Shown here: positions 41,170 to 46,406 of the stretch, piece after piece | Position numbering within the stretch: position 1 is the stretch's first letter | Layout of the letters: every line of letters begins with the position of its first letter | Source: an uncultured Bacteroidota bacterium | GTDB taxonomy: Bacteria; Bacteroidota; Bacteroidia; UKL13-3 | Length of the DNA: 46,406 bases | Reading direction: 5' to 3' | NCBI GenBank assembly: GCA_903927505.1 | Contig: CAIYNF010000089.1 | Location: 1 to 46,406 of the forward strand | Notes under the pieces: model-generated | The model's database searches: none | Seen by the model: only the letters and a program-made list of their open reading frames with translations | What the model was told of the DNA's origin: nothing | Translations under genes and position numbers: made by a program

Positions 41170-43512
41170 ATGCAAAAAAATAAATATAAAGTGCTAATTT
41201 TCATTGCTTTAACATGCTTTACAGCTTGCAATGGCCCACAAAATATTTCTGAAATAAAAACCGATACTAAATTCAAATCCATATCAACACAAAGCGATTC
41301 TTGCTTAAAGGTATTGTCGTATAAACACCCTTTAGCATATTTTTTTGATGGAGGTTACAGTGAAATGGCTTTTAAAATTGTGGCAGACTCTTTGGATAAA
41401 ATGTCGAACCAAAGACGCGTTGTCTGTGCCCAAATATTTATTGATTATGGGCATTTTGAAAAAGGATTACAACTGATAGAAAACATAAATGATTCCAATG
41501 TTAATTTTGAAATCCTACATATTCAAATGTTGGCTTCCCTTAATAAACTAGATACAAATGCTTCTCGAAAGATGCGTATTGGATTGGCCCAAGAACTACA
41601 AAGAAAACCTAGCATTGAACACCAATTTGACTTTGATGCACTAAATGCATATTACTACCACAATTGTGGAAATTACTTAGCAGCTATAAAGCTAAATTTA
41701 GATTTATTAAAACGTATTAAGGGTACTGTATACGAGGATAAATTTGAACGAAAAATATACAGACGTTTAGGAAATAGCTACAATGATATTGTTAGAATAA
41801 ATATACCCTTTAAGGAAAGCAGAGAAATTTGTTTCAAAAAAACTTTGCGCTATTACGCAAAGGAAAAGGAAATTTTGGATCGGCAAAAACCCAGTAATGA
41901 AATTAGAAAAGGCCTTAATTTAATAACCACAGCAATGCTGTTAAATGAGGACAAAAAAACCAATATCATCCCTTATTATATTGGGGCTTTGGGGCATCTC
42001 ATTCAATACAAAGACAAAGATTTTATTTTATCTAGAAACAATATTTATACGAGTATTGCTATTACCCAAATGGCAGGAATTGGTTTAAAAAGAAAAAATG
42101 AAATTAATAGCAGGCAAATCGATAGTTTAATTGATTTAAATAAGAGCTTAATGGAACAACAAACCATTTTATCGCTCAATTCAAATGAAGGCTTAGATTT
42201 AAAGGAGTACTATACACAAATTTGTCAGGAAATGAAATTGGTTTTATACTGTCAGGATAAATCCAAACTACCCAATTCACTTGAGTTATTAAATCAATCC
42301 AACAGCTCTAAATATCCAAATACAAATTGGCTCAATGCGCTCAAAAGCACTTTTGGAGAAAGCTATAAAGATGCCGGTAAAACTTGGCGTATCCTAAACG
42401 AAATGAGGGTGCTTGCCATAAAAGAAAACGACACCAAACTATTGGTGTTTAGTGAAAAACAATTGGATTTTTTTAATCCAAAAATAAATCAAGTTTTAAA
42501 GGCAAACAAACCACTTTTACTTGATAAAATTTGGCTAGAACAAACAATTGATAAATGTAAAAAAGAAGACAGGTGTATAATTGATTATCAATTTTTATTT
42601 AATAAAGAAACTATTCTAATAAAAATAGATAAAACAGGAATTCAAACAATTTTCATTAAGCCATCTGAACGTATTTCCGAACAGGAAATAAATGCATTGG
42701 TTCACCTCATGCATACCGACAGTATAGCAGCCTATGAAACGCTTGCCTGCAGCATTGCACGGAGACTTGGCTTAACAACAATTTCAAGCAAAAATATTTC
42801 AATTTGCACAGACGAATATTTAGAAAAAATACCCTTTGACGCATTGGTTATTAAAACACATGGTGCTAAAAAATGGAATGAACTTGCCTATTTAGGTGAG
42901 GAAAAAAATATTTCATTATTGCCGAACCTAAACTGCACTGGCAAACAAACAGAAGAAATATTGGATTCAAAAATTAATGTATGGTACTCCGATTCCGACA
43001 ATCAAACTTTGCCGTTTAACGGACAACTGATTAAGTTTTTTCAAGATAAATTTTCATGCGAAACAAATAATAAAGCGCTCAACAAAAATGGGATTCACCA
43101 TATTATGTCGCATACCCATAATAACAAAACAGGTGGTATCCAATTTGAACTCAATGATGCTAAAATTAACCTCTCGTCTGAGGGATTAGGATGCATGCTA
43201 AGCGTATTGCATGGATGTAAATCTGGCGAAGGAAAAGTAATTAAATCTGAGGGCAGTTTATCACTTGTAAGAATGTTTTTTTACAATGGTGCAAAGTCGG
43301 TAATATTTTCCAACTGGGAGGCAGACAATGCATCTAGTACCTTCATGTTTGAAAACTTTTATGACCTATTGCAAAAAGGCGAAAGTACCCATAAGGCCTT
43401 AGCCCTAGCAAAAGGAAGCATCAGAAAACATCCGCAATTTTCTGAATGGGCCAATCCTTTTTATTGGGCCAATTTTCAGGTGAGTGGAAACGATTTAAGG
43501 CTTGGACAATAA
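41170..43512 (+). CDS. TPR-CHAT caspase-like lipoprotein
   Basis: From the ATG at 41170 this is a 780-residue protein. QKNKYKVLIFIALTCFTACN is a lipoprotein signal with lipid on the cysteine of FTAC. A long helical region (about 60-440) contains TPR-like repeats such as GNYLAAIKLNLDLLKRI. The C-terminal CHAT domain (about 560-775) has H648 in IMSHTH and C683 in LHGCKSGEG, the His-Cys pair of caspase-like peptidases, followed by SLVRMFFYNGAKSVIFSNW and a C-terminal helix ending in NPFYWANF, all typical of CHAT. It should be an envelope protease, or a CHAT scaffold if inactive. Its 3' end overlaps the anti-sigma gene by 18 bases. Confidence 0.88.
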   Translation: MQKNKYKVLIFIALTCFTACNGPQNISEIKTDTKFKSISTQSDSCLKVLSYKHPLAYFFDGGYSEMAFKIVADSLDKMSNQRRVVCAQIFIDYGHFEKGLQLIENINDSNVNFEILHIQMLASLNKLDTNASRKMRIGLAQELQRKPSIEHQFDFDALNAYYYHNCGNYLAAIKLNLDLLKRIKGTVYEDKFERKIYRRLGNSYNDIVRINIPFKESREICFKKTLRYYAKEKEILDRQKPSNEIRKGLNLITTAMLLNEDKKTNIIPYYIGALGHLIQYKDKDFILSRNNIYTSIAITQMAGIGLKRKNEINSRQIDSLIDLNKSLMEQQTILSLNSNEGLDLKEYYTQICQEMKLVLYCQDKSKLPNSLELLNQSNSSKYPNTNWLNALKSTFGESYKDAGKTWRILNEMRVLAIKENDTKLLVFSEKQLDFFNPKINQVLKANKPLLLDKIWLEQTIDKCKKEDRCIIDYQFLFNKETILIKIDKTGIQTIFIKPSERISEQEINALVHLMHTDSIAAYETLACSIARRLGLTTISSKNISICTDEYLEKIPFDALVIKTHGAKKWNELAYLGEEKNISLLPNLNCTGKQTEEILDSKINVWYSDSDNQTLPFNGQLIKFFQDKFSCETNNKALNKNGIHHIMSHTHNNKTGGIQFELNDAKINLSSEGLGCMLSVLHGCKSGEGKVIKSEGSLSLVRMFFYNGAKSVIFSNWEADNASSTFMFENFYDLLQKGESTHKALALAKGSIRKHPQFSEWANPFYWANFQVSGNDLRLGQ

Positions 43513-44241
43513 GCGAAGAATTTCTTGTGCTTGCGACTGATAAGATTGGGCAGGATCAGCAGCAATTTTGGCGAACATGTTTTTAGCTAAAGCGGAATTA
43601 AAATTAAGTTGAACCAATGCCAAACGGAACGCTGCTTTATTGGCAATAAAGGTAGAATTGGAGTTTTTTAATTTGGCATATACTGGAAGTACTTCTTGGT
43701 AGTTGCTAAGTAATTCATTGCAAATTGCTGCATAATACAAAGAAGTATCAGATTTTGGCATTTTGTTTAATTGATAAAAACAATTGACATAGTCCTTTTT
43801 AGCAAATAACAGCATTACTTGTTTATAATCGCTTTCATTATCTGCATCCATGGTGATGGGCAAACCAGGTTCTGCAAGCATATAGGTTTGGTATACTTGC
43901 TGAGAAAGGCTGTTTTTATTGCGCGTAAAAAGCAATAATATCATCAAAAGAATAGAAGCCGCTAAAGACAGGCCGATCCAAGCTTTTCTCCAAGACCTTT
44001 TCCCTGTACGTGCATTTTTTTCTAGTCCGGATAACCTTGTTTTAATTGCCATTCGCACAAATTGATCTGCCTCAATTTCGTTGCGCAAAGCGCGATACAC
44101 CAAATATTTATGGCGAAATAAAGGGTCTGTATTTAAGTTTAACTGAAGGGATTGGAATGCGTCAGCAGAAAGCGAACCCTCAAACATGGCATCAAAAACT
44201 TCAATATCGGTATCTAGCAAAATTATTTCTTCCTTATTCAT
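43495..44241 (-). CDS. Membrane anti-sigma-like protein with TPR-like tail
   Basis: This 248-residue protein has a cytoplasmic N-terminal part (1-85), including an acidic start and a helix VFDAMFEGSLSADAFQSLQL, as in Bacteroidota anti-sigma factors. One membrane helix is at 88-106. The extracytoplasmic part (110-248) resembles helical TPR repeats (KDYVNCFYQLNKMPKSDTSLYYAAICNELL, YQEVLPVYAKLK). It overlaps the ECF sigma gene by eight bases and so is made with it. It should hold the sigma factor at the membrane and release it on a signal. No zinc-binding ZAS motif (HxxxCxxC) is seen, so recognition would be by another fold. Confidence 0.7.
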   Translation of the reverse strand: MNKEEIILLDTDIEVFDAMFEGSLSADAFQSLQLNLNTDPLFRHKYLVYRALRNEIEADQFVRMAIKTRLSGLEKNARTGKRSWRKAWIGLSLAASILLMILLLFTRNKNSLSQQVYQTYMLAEPGLPITMDADNESDYKQVMLLFAKKDYVNCFYQLNKMPKSDTSLYYAAICNELLSNYQEVLPVYAKLKNSNSTFIANKAAFRLALVQLNFNSALAKNMFAKIAADPAQSYQSQAQEILRLLSKP

Positions 44242-44776
44242 GGCTATTTAATTTTATTACGTTTTGACTAAAAGCTGCAATGCACCTGCTTTTCTGACTT
44301 TTCACTGTATTTGCATTTTTATATTGTAGTATTTCGGCTATTTCCTCCATTGATTTTTTGTGGAAATAAAAGAGGTTTAAAATTTGTTTGCAGGCATCCG
44401 ACATTTTGCTGAAAACAAACTTCACTGCTTCATCAATTTTTGGATCGTACAAATCTTCGCTCAAAGCATTTTCGGCATAAAACTCACCTAAATCTGTGTG
44501 CTGCCCTTTTTTGTCGGCCCATTTAATGAGGCGCATTTTACCTATTTGTATAATATAAGCAGAAAGGCTTGAATTAATTTCTAGGAGCAAACCCTTTTGT
44601 ATATTCTGGTAAAAAACAATGATCGCATCTTGGTAAATATCCTCCATATCGCTAATAGGAATAGCGCGAAAATTTCTTTGGGCATAGGACATAAAAAGAG
44701 GCTTCACCTCTAAATATATCTTATCGAGCTGCTCCAAATCTCCGTTTTTTATTTTTTCAAATTGTTCTTTCAGCAT
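44234..44776 (-). CDS. RNA polymerase sigma factor, ECF type
   Basis: This 180-residue sigma-70 family protein has region 2 at about 15-95, with DMEDIYQDAIIVFYQNI and LSAYIIQIGKMRLIKWADKK. Region 4 is at about 120-175, with MSDACKQILNLFYFHKKSMEEIAEILQYKNANTVKSQKSRC, the helix-turn-helix that reads the -35 element. Regions 1 and 3 are absent, as in ECF factors. It is first in an operon with the anti-sigma-like gene. A -7 box of the housekeeping type (TAGATTTG) lies upstream, and self-activation cannot be judged. Confidence 0.88.
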   Translation of the reverse strand: MLKEQFEKIKNGDLEQLDKIYLEVKPLFMSYAQRNFRAIPISDMEDIYQDAIIVFYQNIQKGLLLEINSSLSAYIIQIGKMRLIKWADKKGQHTDLGEFYAENALSEDLYDPKIDEAVKFVFSKMSDACKQILNLFYFHKKSMEEIAEILQYKNANTVKSQKSRCIAAFSQNVIKLNSHE

Positions 44777-44812
44777 GTTAGGTAGTTCCTAAAAACAGGA
44801 AAAGGTAAACAT

Positions 44813-44820
44813 CAAATCTA
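44813..44820 (-). promoter_or_regulatory. -7 box of the sigma/anti-sigma operon
   Basis: The minus strand reads TAGATTTG. A start near 44807 leaves a leader of about 31 bases. It shares the 129-base gap with the rightward secreted-protein gene. Confidence 0.4.
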
Positions 44821-44905
44821 AAAATAAAAACAACCACCGCCTATATAAAAACATTGCAAAAGCTTGGTGCATTTGCTTACTTTGAAAAAATTTAATAATC
44901 TGAAA

Positions 44906-46406
44906 ATGAAAAAATTTATAATTCTAATTTTATTGCTAAGTTTATTTATAAGCAAAAATGCTTTTAGCCAATGCGGTACCATTATGGTAAATGCAAGCAA
45001 CTTGCAGTACCCCGACACCAGTACCAATTTACCTCAAACCTTCCAAAATGTGCCCTACAGCGCAACCCTGCAGTTATATGCACCAAGCACAGTAATGGTG
45101 GGTTCAATACCTGTTACAATTACCAATTACACTATAAATAGTATTAGCGGTTTGCCAAGTGGCTTTACTTATACCCAATATCCTGTTTCAGGTGTTTTGC
45201 CTGGAGGATCTGCTGGATGTATTAATTTCACCTGTAGCAATGTAATTGCGCCATTGGCCACCTATCCATTAACCATTAATGCAACTATCAATTCTCCATT
45301 TGGCTCAAGCGCAACAAGCATAGTGGGTTATAAAATTGTTATCAAAGCAATTCCTACTAACATTGCCATTTATAATTCAATTGCCCCGCCAACAAATGCT
45401 TGGTATTCTGTAAACGATTGGATTGATTCTTTAGCGACAGGCTCAACAATTCCTGACTATGGCTTTTTAATGAAAGATAGCCTTTCTAAATATGCCGACC
45501 CCTCAGGCGGCAGCGCTTTTGGAATTAGTAGTATTTCTATTGGAAGTGCCATGGATGTAAGTGATGCTATTATTAATAATTACAACCCTGCTTTGAGAAG
45601 TAATGATGGCGACAGTGCCGTTGTTGATTCTTTGTTATTTCCCTACAGCTATATTAGAAATACAGATTCCATTATGGTTGGCACTAATAAGCTACCTGTG
45701 GTAGATACCCTTTTTGTTACTTGGTACAAAAACATCCACCTATTTAGGGGATATTTTACAGCCAGTGGCACTTATTGTACATTCCCTCCAGGTGCAAGTT
45801 GGGATAGTACCAAATTAAGACAAACTTTATTTTTAAAGGTGGACACTATTTTGCTGAGAAAACCAGATACTACTACGGTTTTTAATAACAATGGTGGTTG
45901 GGAAAATGAATGGACTCAGAGAACTATGAAACTCAGGGCACCATCGGGACTAATTGCTGGAACCAGTAGTGCCAATAAATTATTTGGTTATAGCATTAAA
46001 TTTAGCTCGGGCGTATCTGCAAGAGACACTGGTTGGATGATTTACCAGATAAACCCAAGCGGACTTCCTACTGGATTGAAACGACCCAACTATTTTAGTT
46101 TTGCCTATCAAAGTGAGCAAGGAAGCGGGGATGCAAGCACGCTCATGGACAAATCATACAGCGGAAGCTATGAAAGTAGAAAAGAATGGGCATACCAACA
46201 TTACTATTCTTGGATCGGACATATTCCAAATAGTGCATTTAATCCAGGATACCGCTGGTTCTTGAGTGCGCGTTATAAAATAAGGAATTTTGGCACAAGC
46301 AAATGTTTTGTATCTGATACCGTAATTTGTAAAGGCAACAAAGTCTATTTCCAACTTAACAATTGTACTTTATTTCAAGGCACTAACAATCTAGGTAGTA
46401 ATACCA
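44906..46406 (+). CDS. Large secreted protein, 3' end beyond the window
   Basis: The frame from ATG 44906 is open to the right edge (500 codons) without a stop. MKKFIILILLLSLFISKNAFS is a signal peptide. The mature chain is rich in Ser, Thr, Asn, Tyr and Gly, with an Ig/CARDB-like start (SAKLQLYAPSTV-like strands, VPVTITNYTI) and later YSWIGHIPNSAFNPGYRW; no catalytic motif was seen. Such Bacteroidota proteins often end in a type IX secretion sorting domain, which would lie outside the window. It is divergent from the sigma operon. TTG-N19-TTACTTTG (44854-44884) is a weak promoter candidate. Confidence 0.7.
   Translation, partial: MKKFIILILLLSLFISKNAFSQCGTIMVNASNLQYPDTSTNLPQTFQNVPYSATLQLYAPSTVMVGSIPVTITNYTINSISGLPSGFTYTQYPVSGVLPGGSAGCINFTCSNVIAPLATYPLTINATINSPFGSSATSIVGYKIVIKAIPTNIAIYNSIAPPTNAWYSVNDWIDSLATGSTIPDYGFLMKDSLSKYADPSGGSAFGISSISIGSAMDVSDAIINNYNPALRSNDGDSAVVDSLLFPYSYIRNTDSIMVGTNKLPVVDTLFVTWYKNIHLFRGYFTASGTYCTFPPGASWDSTKLRQTLFLKVDTILLRKPDTTTVFNNNGGWENEWTQRTMKLRAPSGLIAGTSSANKLFGYSIKFSSGVSARDTGWMIYQINPSGLPTGLKRPNYFSFAYQSEQGSGDASTLMDKSYSGSYESRKEWAYQHYYSWIGHIPNSAFNPGYRWFLSARYKIRNFGTSKCFVSDTVICKGNKVYFQLNNCTLFQGTNNLGSNT

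Noticed and set aside
41170-43512. CHAT protein as part of a type III-E CRISPR (Craspase) system
   Set aside because: No cas genes or arrays are present, and this protein is a lipoprotein, unlike the cytoplasmic Craspase.

Overview
The window comes from a Bacteroidota chromosome of the gliding, flavobacteria/sphingobacteria-like type. The evidence is a gldA-gldF-gldG block, several -7 promoter boxes of the Bacteroidota form TAnnTTTG (sometimes TAnnTTCG), almost no Shine-Dalgarno sequences, a eukaryote-type NADP-isocitrate dehydrogenase, WG-repeat proteins and many short lipoproteins. Genus cannot be told from the sequence alone.

Layout. 1-1700: the end of a repeat-rich protein, then a REP-associated tyrosine transposase (RAYT) with a start-codon hairpin and a block of GC-rich palindromes behind it. 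1700-7100: a class-C beta-lactamase-like serine hydrolase, a WG-repeat protein, an HdeD-like membrane protein coupled to an AlkB-type alkane hydroxylase, a large membrane protein, and an antitoxin/PIN-toxin pair. 7100-19000: mostly housekeeping: an orphan CoA-transferase B subunit, malate dehydrogenase, gldA-gldF-gldG-DUF4340, a CNNM/CBS transporter-like protein, a GreA-family factor, thiolase and isocitrate dehydrogenase. 19000-30700: a small Cys/His-rich secreted protein; a leftward series psd, gdhA, cdsA, DUF2007 and a CPBP protease; dusB; an alpha/beta hydrolase; an unrecognised 604-residue Cys-rich protein; alanine dehydrogenase; and a cytochrome c / SCO / Met-His lipoprotein group. psd seems to have lost its last residues through a one-base slip in an A5 run. 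30800-36800: a TPR histidine kinase with an OmpR-type regulator, a small 59-residue gene beside a truncated partner, and a double-AAA+ CbxX/CfqX-like ATPase.

37000-39960 is an accessory island between tRNA-Ser(GCT) and tRNA-Pro(TGG). It carries an AbiEi-like/Fic fusion with an operator array at its promoter. The same tandem repeat family lies on both sides of it.

40000-46406 holds the most promising system. An ECF sigma factor and a membrane anti-sigma-like protein with a TPR-like tail converge on a TPR-CHAT (caspase-like) lipoprotein, which is transcribed divergently from a lipoprotein and a two-helix membrane protein. I infer an envelope-sensing module in which the CHAT protease may act on the anti-sigma factor. 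A long secreted protein then runs off the right end. Separately, the palindrome GGTTCGAACC occurs seven times across the window, in genes and between them, far above chance, and may be a HIP1-like iterated palindrome.
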